From assembly GCA_943787785.1 (NCBI GenBank), contig CALSNT010000004.1, positions 1 to 64,000 of the forward strand: a DNA stretch of 64,000 nucleotides, in the 5' to 3' direction. The translations under genes were made by a program, and so were the position numbers. The DNA comes from an uncultured Paracoccaceae bacterium. Its GTDB lineage: Bacteria; Pseudomonadota; Alphaproteobacteria; Rhodobacterales; Rhodobacteraceae. Below the pieces are notes generated by a model. It had not been told where the DNA came from, ran no database searches, and saw only the letters and a program-made list of their open reading frames with translations. Every line of letters begins with the position of its first letter. Position 1 is the first letter of the stretch. Below are positions 7,978-18,148 of this stretch, piece by piece.

Positions 7978-9138
7978 TCATTCAGCAGCCTGCGCAGCTT
8001 CGCGGCCCTGCCGCATCGACACAACCACTTTGATCGCATCGTCCACCCGTTCGCGTGCGTGACGAAGCGCTTCGGGCAGGTCTTCCAGCGGGAAGGTGTG
8101 AGTGTGGACCAGTGACGCATCGAAGCGTTTTTCGGCCATAAATGCCATGGCACGGTGGGTGGCTGATTTCCCCTCTCCCCGGATGCCGTAGAGGTAGATA
8201 TTGTTTACCGCCAGATAGCCAATGTCGAATTCGACCGCGTTTTTCGGGAATGCCGCCAGGCACACCTTGCCACCTCGATTGGTCATGTGGACGGCCTGAT
8301 TGACCGTTTCACCCGTTCCGGCGGCATCAACAACATAATCCGCGCCTTTGCCGGTGATCTCCATGACCCGCGCGACCACATCTTCGGTTTTGGCATTCAG
8401 CGTGATGTCCGCGCCCAACTTTTGACCAATCTCCAGCCGGTTGTCCCGCGTGCCGACCAGGATCACGGGCGATGCCCCCAGCGCCTTGGCCACTGCAACT
8501 GCTAGCAACCCGATGGGGCCAGGGCCGATTACCACGACGCTTTCGCCCGCCACCAGCCCGCCAAGTTCGGTGAGACCGTACATCGAGGTTCCGGCAGTGA
8601 CGACCAGCGTCGCCTCTTCGTCGCTCATCTCATCGGGGACGGCGATCATCGTATTGATATGGTTGACCGCGTATTCGGCAAAGCCGCCGTTGGTGGTGAA
8701 TCCATTGGCACGATGGCCTTTCGACTGGTCGCCGTAGTTGTGGCAGGAGGTATACATCCCGGCCCGGCAGCGCTTGCACTGGCCGCAGCCAGCGTGGATT
8801 TCGACCGTCACCCGCTGGCCGATCCGGAATTCGTCAACACCGGGGCCGAGCGCGGCAATGGTCCCCATATATTCATGCCCGGGCGTGAAGCTCTTGTTGA
8901 ACGGCGCGCCCCCCTCGAAGATCGCCGGGGTGCCGTAGCTGATTACCTCAAGGTCCGTGGCACAAATCGCCACAGCATCAATCCGAACCAAAGCTTCGGC
9001 TTTTCCCGGTACCGGTACAGGTTTTTCGATCAGCGTAAGCTGTTCGGGATCGCCCAATACCCACGCCCGCATGCTGTCCGGCACTTGAAGATCGGACGCA
9101 ACAACGCCCGCATTCTGGTCTAAACTTCCGGCTGACAA
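7978..9138 (-). CDS. Zinc-dependent medium-chain alcohol/polyol dehydrogenase
   Basis: A 386-residue MDR-family dehydrogenase. The catalytic zinc site is visible as AICATDLE and GHEYMG. The structural zinc loop is CGQCKRCRAGMYTSC with four Cys. The Rossmann motif is VVVIGPGPIGLLAVAVAK. It is expected to oxidise a secondary alcohol or polyol with NAD(P). I place the start at TTG 9138 because GGGAGGAG lies exactly 5 nt upstream; the longer TTG frame from 9153 would bury that RBS, and the first internal ATG (9072) has no RBS. It is the first gene of the minus-strand operon running through the TRAP transporter to DUF1330. Confidence 0.88.
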   Translation of the reverse strand: MSAGSLDQNAGVVASDLQVPDSMRAWVLGDPEQLTLIEKPVPVPGKAEALVRIDAVAICATDLEVISYGTPAIFEGGAPFNKSFTPGHEYMGTIAALGPGVDEFRIGQRVTVEIHAGCGQCKRCRAGMYTSCHNYGDQSKGHRANGFTTNGGFAEYAVNHINTMIAVPDEMSDEEATLVVTAGTSMYGLTELGGLVAGESVVVIGPGPIGLLAVAVAKALGASPVILVGTRDNRLEIGQKLGADITLNAKTEDVVARVMEITGKGADYVVDAAGTGETVNQAVHMTNRGGKVCLAAFPKNAVEFDIGYLAVNNIYLYGIRGEGKSATHRAMAFMAEKRFDASLVHTHTFPLEDLPEALRHARERVDDAIKVVVSMRQGREAAQAAE

Positions 9139-9178
9139 ATCTGCTCCTCCCAATCTCTGCGCGAAACACTGGCTGACC

Positions 9179-9205
9179 GAATTCCCGAATCTCGGGACGA
9201 ATTTC
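9179..9205 (-). promoter_or_regulatory. Inverted repeat upstream of the dehydrogenase-TRAP operon
   Basis: CCCGA-atc-TCGGG (9184-9196), flanked by GAATT and GAATTTC arms, forms a nearly symmetric element 41 bp upstream of the TTG start. Its position fits an operator for the operon. No regulator gene adjoins it on this side because an IS element follows, so the binding protein is unknown. Confidence 0.3.
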
Positions 9206-9290
9206 TCACCTGAAACGTTAGCCTATTTTCCTGGGACTGGAAAAAAAAGAGTCCGATTTCTGTTTCAGGGCAGAATTTCGGTCAATTCAG

Positions 9291-10959
9291 CCGACATTCC
9301 CCATGTGACCTGCCGTTGGACTGCATGCTGGCCTGATCTCGCTCACGGATCAAGGGTTTTGTAGCTGTTGGAAGGTTCCTCTGCGCTGTGACCGTCGAAA
9401 GCTGGCGCATCGCGCCTTGAGGGTGGGGCATTGGCGTCTGATTGTGCCGTTCTTCAGCGCGGGGGACAGACCTGCCGAGCCGCTTTCGTTCTGTTTGGGT
9501 CGGGATCGCGGTCACGCGCATGACGGTGGCGCTCGCAGTCGGCGGATGGCAGCAAGGATGGCGCGCACCATCGGGCCTGTGACGGCCACCTCGGCGAGTT
9601 GGAAGGTGATGGCGCGGGCGTGGCGCACGACGCGGGCGCCGATCTTGATCAGCTTCAGCTGCAGGCTGGTCAACGACCAGTCCGCCATGGCCTCGGGCAA
9701 CTCAATGCAGCGTAAGAAGGTCGCCAGATTGTAGGCCAGTGCGTGCAGTTGCAGGCGGACCTCGTTGTCGCGGAACTTCTTGCATGACAGCCGTGTCCAG
9801 CGGAAGGCGTATTTTCCCTCCTTGATGTGCTGTTCGGCGGTGCCGCGTCGATTGTAGAAGCGGGTGACCTCGTCCGGCTCCATTGGCAGGTTGGTGACGA
9901 TGAAGCCCACGCGGGGGAACAACTCGCCCGGATGCCATTCGATTTTGGCGATCACACGGCGTTCCTTATCCCATGATGCGGCCTGATACTGGAACTCCTC
10001 GTAGAACCGCTTCACCTTGGTTTTCGAGGGACGCCCCACAGGCCGTGTCAACCGGTGGGCGATGCGACCTTCCAGAACTGCGTTCTTCTTCATCCGGATG
10101 GCGTAGAAAATAGCCCGCATCTTCCAGCCGCGCGTAGATCGCGGGGATCGCATAGGCGGCGTCGGCGCGGAAAAAGCGCATGATGTCACGCTTGGCATAT
10201 CGGGCGATCACCGGGTCGAGCACATCCTGCCAACCGTCGGCACTGTGGACGTTGCCATTGCGCAGGGCGCAGCGTTCCAGCATGCCGAACTGATTGAACA
10301 GGAAATTCGGGTGATAGCAGGTGCAGTCGAAATGCCCGTTCCAGGCGGTGCCCTCCTGATCGCCATGGGTCGGACTGACGGAGCTGTCCATGTCCAGCAC
10401 GATATACTTGAGACCGTTGCGGTCGTGGAACCGGTCGATCCATTGCCCGTTCAGATCGGCCAGCGCCGCCCGGTTCTCCGGCATGGCCAGCGTCTCGGTC
10501 TCGAACCGCCCCATCTGCGAGGCCGAGGCTGCCTGCGCATCGACGGCACGGCCACCCACGACCTGACGCATGACAGGATCAAGAGCCAGCCGGTCGGCGT
10601 CGTTGACGTCCTCGTAGCCCGCAAGCCGACCATAGACCGATTGACGGAACAGACCGTCAAGACGATGGAAGGTGTTCTTGCCACGGCGGCCATCATTGAG
10701 CGCACCCGACGCAAGATCAGACAGCCCGAGCACGTCATCCAACTCGCGCATTACCAGAAGGCCGCCGTCGGAACTGAGCTGCGTGCCACGAAATTCCAGC
10801 CGCACCCGGCGGTCAAAGCCAAGCCGCCCATCACCCGTTTCGCGTGCACCCTCAGGGTGATCCATAATCCGCCACCTTCAGCCCGATTAACATGCTGAAA
10901 TATAACACGTTAATGGCAATCGCAGGTGCGAAAACGTCAAGCTACTTGGGAAATGCGGG
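9291..10959 (-). mobile_element. IS1380-family element, copy 1 (transposase frameshifted)
   Basis: A 1669-bp element whose ends match copy 2 at 39047-40714. The left end begins CCGACATTCCCCATGT and the right end, read inward, begins CCCGCATTTCCCAAGT, i.e. imperfect terminal inverted repeats of about 16 bp. The flanks (TTCAG left, TTGAA right) do not form a target duplication, unlike copy 2, so this is an older or rearranged insertion. It carries many silent differences from copy 2, so the two are related isoforms rather than a fresh duplication. It lies upstream of the TRAP operon and beside tRNA-Lys. Confidence 0.85.
9512..10865 (-). pseudogene. IS1380-family transposase, frameshifted
   Basis: The N-terminal part (from ATG 10865) and the C-terminal part (to the stop at 9512) are both well conserved with the intact 450-residue transposase at 39268-40620, but lie in different frames. 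The break is one extra A in the run at 10107-10110: this copy reads gtagaaaatag where copy 2 reads gtagaaatag. The DDE-type residues remain: Asp in VLDMDSS, Asp in FFRADAAYA, and Glu in GTAEQHIKEGK after the shift. Programmed frameshifting is not usual for this family, so loss of function or an assembly error is more likely. Confidence 0.85.
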
Positions 10960-11394
10960 TTGAAGGCTTGCCAGTTCCCATCAGAACGTAATTCCTGCGC
11001 CCAGATTCGTATACTTAGGTGGCGCGTACTAGCGCCCCAAAACAGGGGGGTGCCCCCGGGTGGGGTCCGCAAACAGCCGCGGGATTCGAAGAAGGGGGGC
11101 ATCCAGAAAACCGCCAAGGCATCCGGCGACATCGCCCCTGAGAGGCGCTCTGAGGTGGCGCTGAGCGCGTTGGTCACATGGCTGGCAAGTCATGGGGGGC
11201 TAGAACAGTTCGCGGGGCAGCGCCGTCATAGATCGGTTCGCCGTTCATATGGTCCCTAGGGGGCCTGAAATCGCCTTTGGGTATCCACCGGGAATTTAGG
11301 TGCCGAGAGGCCGCAAAATCGGGATTTTGTAACCCATATGTAACCCCAGCGCTTTTTGCGCCACCTTGGATACCCGCTAAGTCATTGATTTCAG
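10960..11394. other. 435-bp stretch between IS copy 1 and tRNA-Lys, no supported gene
   Basis: Reading frames here are short and without recognisable motifs. The region is rich in G/C runs (for example near 11041-11065). The 3' side of a tRNA gene is a common integration site, but I see neither an integrase nor a second copy of the tRNA 3' end in the window, so no island is claimed. Confidence 0.45.
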
Positions 11395-11470
11395 TGGTGA
11401 GCCGTGCAGGATTCGAACCTGCGACCCACTGATTAAAAGTCAGTTGCTCTACCAACTGAGCTAACGGCCC
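11395..11470 (-). tRNA. tRNA-Lys (anticodon TTT)
   Basis: The minus strand gives a full 76-nt cloverleaf beginning GGGCCGTTAGCTCAG, with the D-loop TTGGTAGAG. The anticodon stem-loop CTGACTTTTAATCAG has a central TTT. The T-arm is GGTTCGAATCC and the acceptor 3' end carries an encoded CCA (complement TGG at 11395-11397). Acceptor pairing GGGCCGT/ACGGCTC is consistent, with one G-U. It stands alone, divergent from dapF. Confidence 0.97.
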
Positions 11471-11601
11471 ACTCGGCTCGACGACCTATCGCTGCGCCTT
11501 TCACCCGTCAACCCTGTATTGCGACTGAAATCGCTGGTCCGAAGCTCCACCCGCATAGGGCAGGCTTTGCATATTCCATTGCAGGCATTATAGGCGCGCA
11601 T

Positions 11602-12438
11602 ATGGGTGATTTTTCAGCATATGCCGGCTTGGCTTTTCGGAAAATGCATGGCGCGGGCAATGACTTCGTTGTGCTTGATCAGCGCCGCGGCGGCGCGCCG
11701 GTCACCGCTGAACTGGCCCGCGCCATAGGTGACCGGCATCGTGGGGTTGGCTTCGACCAGCTTGCCATTCTGACCGGAGCACCCGGCGCATACAAACTTG
11801 CTTTCATGAACCCGGATGGATCAGTCGCCGGCGCCTGTGGAAATGCGACCCGCTGCGTCGCCGATTGGTTGATGACCGAAGCTGGAACGTCCGATCTGAA
11901 CCTCGGTACAGCGCGTGGGGATTTGCGGGCCGTCCGCGATGCATCCGGCCTAGTCGGCGTGAATATGGGGAAGCCCCTTTTCAATAACGAAGATATCCCG
12001 CTGTCGGATGAGGCCGATCCATCGGAACTTCCGCTAACTGGAGCTCCGATGGCTTTGTCGATGGGCAATCCTCATTGTGTGTTCGTTGTTCCGGACGCCG
12101 AAGTTGCAGACCTTGTTGGTGATGGCTCGATCATCGAAACGAATCCATTATTCCCAAAAAAAACAAACGTGGAATACATTTCTCTGCTTGCGCCTAACAG
12201 GCTGAGGATGCGGGTTTGGGAACGTGGGACCGGCGTGACCCTAGCTTGCGGATCGGGCGCCTGCGCAGCCGCTGTGGTTGCAGCTACAAAAGGCCTGACC
12301 GCGCGCCAGGTCGAGATTGTCGCCGACGGTGGTACTTTGTCGGTGGACTGGCGTGACGACGGCGTCTGGCTTTCTGGTCCAACCGCGCATGTGTTTGACG
12401 GTGTGCTAGGCGACAGCTTTTTGGGGCTGGCAACGTGA
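11602..12438 (+). CDS. dapF: Diaminopimelate epimerase
   Basis: A 278-residue enzyme of lysine and peptidoglycan synthesis, interconverting LL- and meso-diaminopimelate in the cytoplasm. The two catalytic cysteines are in GACGNATRC (about residue 79) and [13 protein letters not shown] (about 216). The N-terminal [13 protein letters not shown] and the [11 protein letters not shown] signature are present. ATG 11602 adds about a dozen residues before the conserved [10 protein letters not shown] and may be slightly upstream of the true start. The stop overlaps the GTG of mtaB (GTGA), so the two are co-translated, an arrangement common in this group. Confidence 0.96.
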   Translation: MGDFSAYAGLAFRKMHGAGNDFVVLDQRRGGAPVTAELARAIGDRHRGVGFDQLAILTGAPGAYKLAFMNPDGSVAGACGNATRCVADWLMTEAGTSDLNLGTARGDLRAVRDASGLVGVNMGKPLFNNEDIPLSDEADPSELPLTGAPMALSMGNPHCVFVVPDAEVADLVGDGSIIETNPLFPKKTNVEYISLLAPNRLRMRVWERGTGVTLACGSGACAAAVVAATKGLTARQVEIVADGGTLSVDWRDDGVWLSGPTAHVFDGVLGDSFLGLAT

Positions 12439-13679
12439 CCCGAATTTCGACCCATGGTTGCCGCCTCAACGCCTACGACTCCGAGGTTATGGGCAAACTA
12501 GCCGGCCAGGCGGGACTAGATGACGCCATCGTTGTCAACACTTGCGCCGTGACCGCGCGCGCGGTCCGGAAGGCAGTGCAGGATATTCGGCAGCTACGGC
12601 GCCAGAACCCGGAGGCGCGGTTGATTGTCACCGGTTGTGCGGCGCAGACCGAGCCTGCCCGCTTTGCCAAAATGCCCGAAGTCAACGCCGTCATCGGCAA
12701 TGCTGAGAAGATGCGGGCAGAGACCTGGCGCGGCTTGGCCGGGGGCTCAGGCGGTACGCAAGTCTCGGACATTATGGCAGAGACCGCCGCGCCGGCGCCG
12801 CAGATTGATGGCCTCGGGACACGGGCGCGGGCCTACGTGCAGGTTCAAAATGGCTGCGATCATCGCTGTACCTTCTGTATTATTCCCTATGGCCGCGGCA
12901 ATTCGCGGTCGGTTCCGGTGCGGACTGTGATCGACCAGATTGCCCGACTGGTTGACCGGGGTTTCAACGAGGTCGTTCTGACAGGTGTTGATATGACCAG
13001 CTGGGGCGCAGATCTGTCCGAGACGCCCCGATTGGGCGATCTGGTTCAGGCCATTCTGAAGTCTGTTCCGGACCTGCCACGACTGCGCATCAGCTCGATC
13101 GACTCCATCGAGGTGGATCCGGCCCTGCTCGAGGCGATTGCCACCCAGCCGCGCTTGATGCCGCATCTGCACCTCAGCCTGCAATCGGGCGACGACATGA
13201 TCCTTAAGAGGATGAAGCGGCGCCATTTGCGCGATGACGCGATTGCGTTCTGCGAACAGGCGCGCACCCTGCGCCCCGACATTACCTTCGGGGCCGATCT
13301 GATCGCGGGCTTCCCGACCGAGACTGAGGCGATGTTTGAAAACTCGCAGAAGCTGATCGCGGACTGCGGCCTGACCTGGCTGCATGTGTTTCCCTATTCG
13401 CAACGCCCCGGCACCCCAGCGGCACGTATGCCTCAGGTGGACCGTGCGGCGATCAAGGATCGCGCGGCGCGGCTGCGTGCTGCGGGCGACTCGGCGGTGA
13501 CCGGTTATCTGGCATCGCTAGCCGGGACCGAACAGGCGGTGTTGATGGAATCCGCAACCAAAGGCCGAACAGCGCATTTTGCCGAGGTCAGTCTGGCTGC
13601 CCCTCAGATACGCGGTGCAATCGTCAGGACTCGCATCACCGGGCAAGACGGCGTGACACTTCTGGGCGAGGCCGCCTGA
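12435..13679 (+). CDS. mtaB: tRNA t6A37 methylthiotransferase
   Basis: A 414-residue radical-SAM enzyme that thiomethylates N6-threonylcarbamoyladenosine at position 37 of ANN-decoding tRNAs. The N-terminal UPF0004 domain carries the auxiliary 4Fe-4S cysteines (THGCRLN about 9, NTCAVT about 37, VTGCAAQ about 68). The radical-SAM cluster is CDHRCTFC (about 141-148). The barrel continues with [37 protein letters not shown] and [14 protein letters not shown]-terminal TRAM-like segment is present. The GTG start overlaps the dapF stop. Confidence 0.95.
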   Translation: MTRISTHGCRLNAYDSEVMGKLAGQAGLDDAIVVNTCAVTARAVRKAVQDIRQLRRQNPEARLIVTGCAAQTEPARFAKMPEVNAVIGNAEKMRAETWRGLAGGSGGTQVSDIMAETAAPAPQIDGLGTRARAYVQVQNGCDHRCTFCIIPYGRGNSRSVPVRTVIDQIARLVDRGFNEVVLTGVDMTSWGADLSETPRLGDLVQAILKSVPDLPRLRISSIDSIEVDPALLEAIATQPRLMPHLHLSLQSGDDMILKRMKRRHLRDDAIAFCEQARTLRPDITFGADLIAGFPTETEAMFENSQKLIADCGLTWLHVFPYSQRPGTPAARMPQVDRAAIKDRAARLRAAGDSAVTGYLASLAGTEQAVLMESATKGRTAHFAEVSLAAPQIRGAIVRTRITGQDGVTLLGEAA

Positions 13680-13683
13680 TCCG

Positions 13684-14337
13684 ATGCACCCGAATCCCGC
13701 CTTTCGTGGCGAGGCCGCCAGCCGCAGCCTCGCCCTTGCCCGGCAGCGCGGGTTCGGCACGCTGATTCTGAATTGCGACGACGGTCCGCTGGCCGCGCAC
13801 GTGCCCTTTCTACTGGATACCAAGGCCGAGACACTCGATCTGCACCTCCTCCGCTCGAACCCGATCCTGCGGCAACTAAAGACGCCACAAAAGGCGCTGA
13901 TCGCGGTGGCCGGGGCGGATGCCTATATCTCTCCCGACTGGTACGATGCGCCGGATCAGGTGCCGACGTGGAACTATGTCGCGGTTCATTTGCGCGGCAC
14001 GCTGGAACGTATGCCCGATGAGGCGCTGACCGACGTGCTGAACCGGCAAACTGCAGCGTACGAAGCTCGTTTGACCCCGAAGCTGCCCTGGACGATGGAC
14101 AAGATGACGCCAAAGGTTCTGGCGAAGATGAAGCGCATGATCGTACCTTGCCGGATGAGCCTTTCGTCGGTGGATGGCACATGGAAACTGGGTCAGAACA
14201 AACCGGATGCAGCTCGGCTGAATGCCAGTCACGCCCTTCTCGACAGTAATTTCGGCCAAGGAACCGCAGATTTGTCCCGCCTGATGCTGACCCCGGACGA
14301 CCCCGCAACTACGGAGCTAACTGATGATCCTGTTTGA
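13684..14337 (+). CDS. PaiB-type FMN-binding split-barrel protein
   Basis: A 217-residue protein with the PaiB pattern MHPNPAFRGE at the N-terminus, GTLILNCDDGPLAAHVPFLLD, and AYISPDWYDAPDQVPTWNYVAVHLRG (about 79-105). This family was described as negative regulators of sporulation and protease genes in Bacillus but binds flavin and has a split-barrel fold; the role in proteobacteria is uncertain. It starts 4 bp after the mtaB stop and overlaps the GST gene by 14 bp, so it belongs to the dapF operon. Confidence 0.88.
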   Translation: MHPNPAFRGEAASRSLALARQRGFGTLILNCDDGPLAAHVPFLLDTKAETLDLHLLRSNPILRQLKTPQKALIAVAGADAYISPDWYDAPDQVPTWNYVAVHLRGTLERMPDEALTDVLNRQTAAYEARLTPKLPWTMDKMTPKVLAKMKRMIVPCRMSLSSVDGTWKLGQNKPDAARLNASHALLDSNFGQGTADLSRLMLTPDDPATTELTDDPV

Positions 14338-14932
14338 TAACCCCGCCTCGCCGTTCTGCCGCAAGGTGCGCATCGTCTTGCTGGAAACCGGGCAGCATGA
14401 CGATGTCGAATTGCGGGCCGCCATCGGTCACCCGCTGGACAGCGCCAAAATGCCGACCGAGGACAATCCGCTGGGGAAGATTCCGACGCTGCTGCGCGAG
14501 GATGGCTCGGCGCTCTATGACAGCCGGGTGATCTGCCGCTTCTTCGATACGCGGGGCAATGGCGGGCTGTATCCGGATGCGCCGATCTGGGACGTCCTGA
14601 CGCTGGAAGCACTGGGCGATGGGATATCCGACGCCGCTGTTGCGATTATCTACGAAGGCCGTACCCGACCAGCGGACAAGCAAAACCCGCCATCGGTCGA
14701 GGGGCAGTGGGCCAAAATCGAACGGGCTTTGGATGCACTTGAAAGCGGATGGAGTGCCCATTTGTCGGGACCGCTCGATATGGGCCAGATCGCCTGTATC
14801 GCAGCCCTTGGATATATCGATTTCAGACTCGCTGATCGGGACTGGCGTGCAGCACGGCCGGCACTGGCGCGCTGGAGCGAAGCGATGGCCGCGCGCCCTT
14901 CCGTCGCCGCCACACTGCCATACGCGCCCTGA
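14324..14932 (+). CDS. Glutathione S-transferase family protein
   Basis: A 202-residue protein. The N-terminal thioredoxin-like domain begins MILFDNPASPFCRKVRIVLLE, with the Ser/Cys active-site region SPFCRK (about 9-14). The glutathione-binding NPLGKIPTLLREDGSALYDSRVICRF (about 47-72) carries the cis-Pro and the DS pair. A helical C-terminal domain follows. The substrate is unknown. It is the last gene of the dapF-mtaB-paiB-gst series, before a 417-bp gap. Confidence 0.9.
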   Translation: MILFDNPASPFCRKVRIVLLETGQHDDVELRAAIGHPLDSAKMPTEDNPLGKIPTLLREDGSALYDSRVICRFFDTRGNGGLYPDAPIWDVLTLEALGDGISDAAVAIIYEGRTRPADKQNPPSVEGQWAKIERALDALESGWSAHLSGPLDMGQIACIAALGYIDFRLADRDWRAARPALARWSEAMAARPSVAATLPYAP

Positions 14933-15349
14933 CCCAGTCTCTGGCCGCTCGACCTCGCCCTCGAAATCTGCGGCTGATGGTGATGCCGAGGATCGCTCCG
15001 GGACGCACCCCAAAATTATCAACCGGCGAACTGAGAGTGCCATTTCGTAGTCCAGGCTGCCGCGGGGCGTGCGTTTTCGCGTATGCAAACGCCTTTGCAG
15101 CAAGCCGAACAAGCTGTGGGCCTCAATCCGACCAGTGGGTTTTTGCAGTCAAAAGCATCGCACAATCGTCGGAGCAGGTCACGCGTGCACCGTCTGAACA
15201 GCGCAAATCGCCAATTCGCTCCCCTGCGCCCGTTTGTCCGCTGGACGGCCCTCGCACAGGCAGCTAAACAACGCTCGAAACCCTGCTGCGCGCGGCGCAG
15301 TGGGCCGGGATTCGCCCTGTTCCTAGGGCCGCGACGACGGAGAGATCTT
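14933..15349. other. Upstream region of petABC with a candidate operator
   Basis: No supported gene is seen; the forward frame that extends upstream of petA is not family-like. TGCAAA-cgcc-TTTGCA (15084-15099) is a perfect interrupted palindrome about 250 bp before petA and could be a regulator site. The promoter of the bc1 operon must lie in this stretch, but no convincing -35/-10 pair stands out. Confidence 0.35.
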
Positions 15350-15934
15350 TTGTCCCACGCAGACGACCACAACGGCGACCGCCGCGATTTTCTTTATTAT
15401 GCCACCGCCGGAACCGGAGTCGTCGTCACAGGCGCTGCCGTCTGGCCGCTGGTCAACCAGATGAACCCCTCCGCCGACGTGCAGGCGCTCAGCTCGATCC
15501 GCGTGGATGTGGCCGAGGTTCTGCCGGGCAGCCAGCTGACCGTGAAATGGCTTGGCAAGCCGGTGTTCATCCGCCGCCGCACCCAGGAAGAGATTGACGC
15601 CGCCAACCAGGTCCAGATGGACGAATTGATCGACGATCAGGCACGCAACGCCAACTTGCCTGACGGTGACAGCGCCGTGGACGGGAACCGCTATTTGACG
15701 CCGTTTGGCGAAGACGACGGGCCAACGGGTGAGTGGTTGGTGATGATCGGGGTGTGTACGCACCTCGGTTGTGTGCCGCTGGGCGATGGCGCTGGCGATT
15801 TCGGCGGGTGGTTTTGCCCGTGTCACGGCTCGCACTACGATACCGCTGGTCGTATCCGGCAGGGTCCCGCACCGACAAACCTCGCCGTGCCTGTTGCGGC
15901 ATTCGTCGACGCCACTACGATCAAACTGGGATAA
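15350..15934 (+). CDS. petA: Ubiquinol-cytochrome c reductase Rieske iron-sulfur subunit
   Basis: A 194-residue subunit of the cytochrome bc1 complex. Its 2Fe-2S cluster takes electrons from ubiquinol and passes them to cytochrome c1. A twin-arginine-type N-terminus ([13 protein letters not shown]) precedes a membrane anchor at about 14-35. Cluster ligands are in CTHLGC (136-141) and CPCHGSHYD (156-164). I choose TTG 15350, preceded by GGAG at 7 nt, because it gives the family-typical [14 protein letters not shown] start; the open frame extends 89 codons further upstream without homology. First gene of petABC. Confidence 0.95.
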   Translation: MSHADDHNGDRRDFLYYATAGTGVVVTGAAVWPLVNQMNPSADVQALSSIRVDVAEVLPGSQLTVKWLGKPVFIRRRTQEEIDAANQVQMDELIDDQARNANLPDGDSAVDGNRYLTPFGEDDGPTGEWLVMIGVCTHLGCVPLGDGAGDFGGWFCPCHGSHYDTAGRIRQGPAPTNLAVPVAAFVDATTIKLG

Positions 15935-15945
15935 GGAGAGTCACA

Positions 15946-17289
15946 ATGTCCGGTATCCCGCACGACCATTATGAACCAAAGAGCAACGGCGAAAAGTGGC
16001 TGCACAAGCGGCTGCCAATCGTTGGGCTGCTTTATGACACGCTGATGATCCCGACGCCCAAGAACCTCAATTGGATGTGGATCTGGGGTATCGTCCTGAC
16101 CTTCTGCCTGGTGTTGCAGATCGTCACCGGCATTATTCTGGCGATGCACTATACGCCGCATGTCGATCAGGCGTTCAACTCGATCGAACACATCATGCGC
16201 AACGTGAACGGTGGCTTCATGCTGCGGTATCTGCACATGAACGGCGCCTCGTTGTTCTTCTTTGCGGTCTACCTGCACATCTTCCGCGGCCTTTACTACG
16301 GCAGCTACAAGTCACCTCGTGAGATCACGTGGATCATCGGCATGCTGATCTATCTGCTGATGATGGCGACCGGCTTCCTCGGCTACGTGCTGCCCTGGGG
16401 TCAGATGTCGTTCTGGGGTGCTACGGTCATCACCGGCCTGTTCGGCGCAATCCCGTTCATCGGAGAGCCGATCCAGACCTGGCTGCTGGGCGGCCCGGCA
16501 GTGGACAACGCCACGCTGAACCGCTTCTTCAGCCTGCACTATCTGCTGCCCTTCGTCATTGCGGGCCTTGTGATCGTCCATATCTGGGCTTTCCACACCA
16601 CCGGCAACAACAACCCGGCAGGCGTGGATGTGCGCAAGGGGTCGAAAGCCGAGGCTGAGAAAGACACACTGCCGTTCTGGCCATATTTCGTGATGAAAGA
16701 CCTGTTCGCGCTGGCAGTGATCCTGACGGTATTCTTTGCGATCGTGGGTTTCATGCCGAACTACCTCGGTCACCCAGATAACTATATCGAGGCGAACCCG
16801 CTGGCGACGCCCGCGCACATTGTGCCGGAATGGTACTTCCTGCCGTTCTACGCAATCCTTCGGGCCTTCACCTCGGACGTCTGGGTTGTGATGATCGCAA
16901 GCTGGGTGACCGGTGGCATCATCGATGCCAAGTTCTTCGGCGTTCTGGCGATGTTTGGCGCGATTGCTGTTATGGCACTGACGCCGTGGCTCGACACGTC
17001 CAGCATCAAGTCGGGCCGTTACCGCCCGATGTTCAAGATGTGGTTCGCCCTTCTGGTGATCGACTTCATCGTGTTGATGTGGTGCGGCGCGCAACCAGCT
17101 GAGGGTATCTATGGCATCATCGCCTTGATCGCCTCGGCCTATTGGTTCGCCTATTTCCTGATCATCCTGCCGCTGCTCGGCGTGATTGAGAAACCCCTGC
17201 CATTGCCTGACACCATCGAAGATGACTTCCGCGCCAAGGTTAGCCATGGCAAGGCAACTGGCGCGGCTGACGCGACCCCGGCAGAATAG
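15946..17289 (+). CDS. petB: Cytochrome b of the bc1 complex
   Basis: A 447-residue, eight-helix membrane protein that binds hemes bL and bH and forms the Qo and Qi quinone sites. The heme-ligand histidine pairs are seen in [22 protein letters not shown] (cut here as RYLHMNG and VYLHIFRG) and in [11 protein letters not shown] with VIVHIWAFH. The Qo-site PEWY motif is [24 protein letters not shown] precedes ATG 15946 at good distance. The C-terminal tail of about 25 residues after the last helix is charged. Second gene of petABC, 11 bp after petA. Confidence 0.97.
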   Translation: MSGIPHDHYEPKSNGEKWLHKRLPIVGLLYDTLMIPTPKNLNWMWIWGIVLTFCLVLQIVTGIILAMHYTPHVDQAFNSIEHIMRNVNGGFMLRYLHMNGASLFFFAVYLHIFRGLYYGSYKSPREITWIIGMLIYLLMMATGFLGYVLPWGQMSFWGATVITGLFGAIPFIGEPIQTWLLGGPAVDNATLNRFFSLHYLLPFVIAGLVIVHIWAFHTTGNNNPAGVDVRKGSKAEAEKDTLPFWPYFVMKDLFALAVILTVFFAIVGFMPNYLGHPDNYIEANPLATPAHIVPEWYFLPFYAILRAFTSDVWVVMIASWVTGGIIDAKFFGVLAMFGAIAVMALTPWLDTSSIKSGRYRPMFKMWFALLVIDFIVLMWCGAQPAEGIYGIIALIASAYWFAYFLIILPLLGVIEKPLPLPDTIEDDFRAKVSHGKATGAADATPAE

Positions 17290-17303
17290 GAAGGACCGGT
17301 ATC

Positions 17304-18122
17304 ATGATCCGCACACTCGCCGCATCGGCCCTGACCGTTCTTGCCCTCGCCACCCCGGCGATCCCCGCCGGTGGCGGAGACGGGCACATCGAGGATGTCG
17401 ATTTTTCCTTCGAGGGGCCTTTTGGCACCTATGACCAGATGCAGCTGCAGCGTGGCTTGCAGGTTTTCACCGAGAGCTGCTCGGGCTGTCACGGTTTGCG
17501 CCAAGTACCGATCCGCACTCTGCACGATGCAGGTGGCCCCGGCCTGCCCTCGGATCAGGTCCGCGCATATGCCGCCGAACTGTTCATCGCCGATGAGGAT
17601 TCCAATCGGCAGCTCTATGATACCGAAAAGGGTGAGTTTCGCGCAATTCTGGAAACAGACAACTTCCCGGCCAACAACACGGCGGGCGCACCGGACCTGT
17701 CAATGATGGCCAAGGCCCGAGCTGGATTCCACGGCCCCTACGGTTTGGGCATCAACCAGTTGTTCAAAGGCATGGGAGGACCGGAGTACATTACCGCGAT
17801 CCTCACCAGCTACACCGGCGAGGAAAAGACCGTTGGCGACACCACGCTTTACGAGAATACTGCCTATCCGGGCGGATGGATTTCGATGCCTCAGCCACTG
17901 GAAGATGGGTCGGTCACATTTGATCCGGAGCATAACAACAGTCAGCACCACTTGGCCGAGGACGTTTCGGCCTTCTTGATGTGGGCAGCTGAACCGAAGC
18001 TGGCGCAGCGCAAGCAGGCAGGGCTGGTTGGTGTGCTGATGTTGGCGATCCTGTCGGTGCTTCTGTACCTGACCAACAAGGCAATCTGGGCGCCGGTCAA
18101 GAAACGCGCCAAGTCCGCCTGA
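17304..18122 (+). CDS. petC: Cytochrome c1 of the bc1 complex
   Basis: A 272-residue membrane-anchored c-type cytochrome. A signal peptide (residues 1-22, ending AIPAGGG) exports the heme domain to the periplasm. The heme c attachment site is CSGCH (59-63). The axial Met is in GGWISMPQPL (about 196). A C-terminal helix (LVGVLMLAILSVLLYLTNKA) anchors it, followed by a basic cytoplasmic end. It accepts electrons from the Rieske protein and hands them to soluble or membrane cytochrome c. Last gene of petABC, followed by a strong terminator. Confidence 0.97.
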   Translation: MIRTLAASALTVLALATPAIPAGGGDGHIEDVDFSFEGPFGTYDQMQLQRGLQVFTESCSGCHGLRQVPIRTLHDAGGPGLPSDQVRAYAAELFIADEDSNRQLYDTEKGEFRAILETDNFPANNTAGAPDLSMMAKARAGFHGPYGLGINQLFKGMGGPEYITAILTSYTGEEKTVGDTTLYENTAYPGGWISMPQPLEDGSVTFDPEHNNSQHHLAEDVSAFLMWAAEPKLAQRKQAGLVGVLMLAILSVLLYLTNKAIWAPVKKRAKSA

Positions 18123-18148
18123 CCCGACCAAGAGTCTGAAATGAATTA

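Noticed and set aside
10960-11470. Genomic island integrated at tRNA-Lys
   Set aside because: No integrase and no duplicate of the tRNA 3' end were seen in the window.
15083-15349. N-terminal extension of the Rieske protein
   Set aside because: No family similarity; the TTG at 15350 has a good RBS and gives the conserved start.
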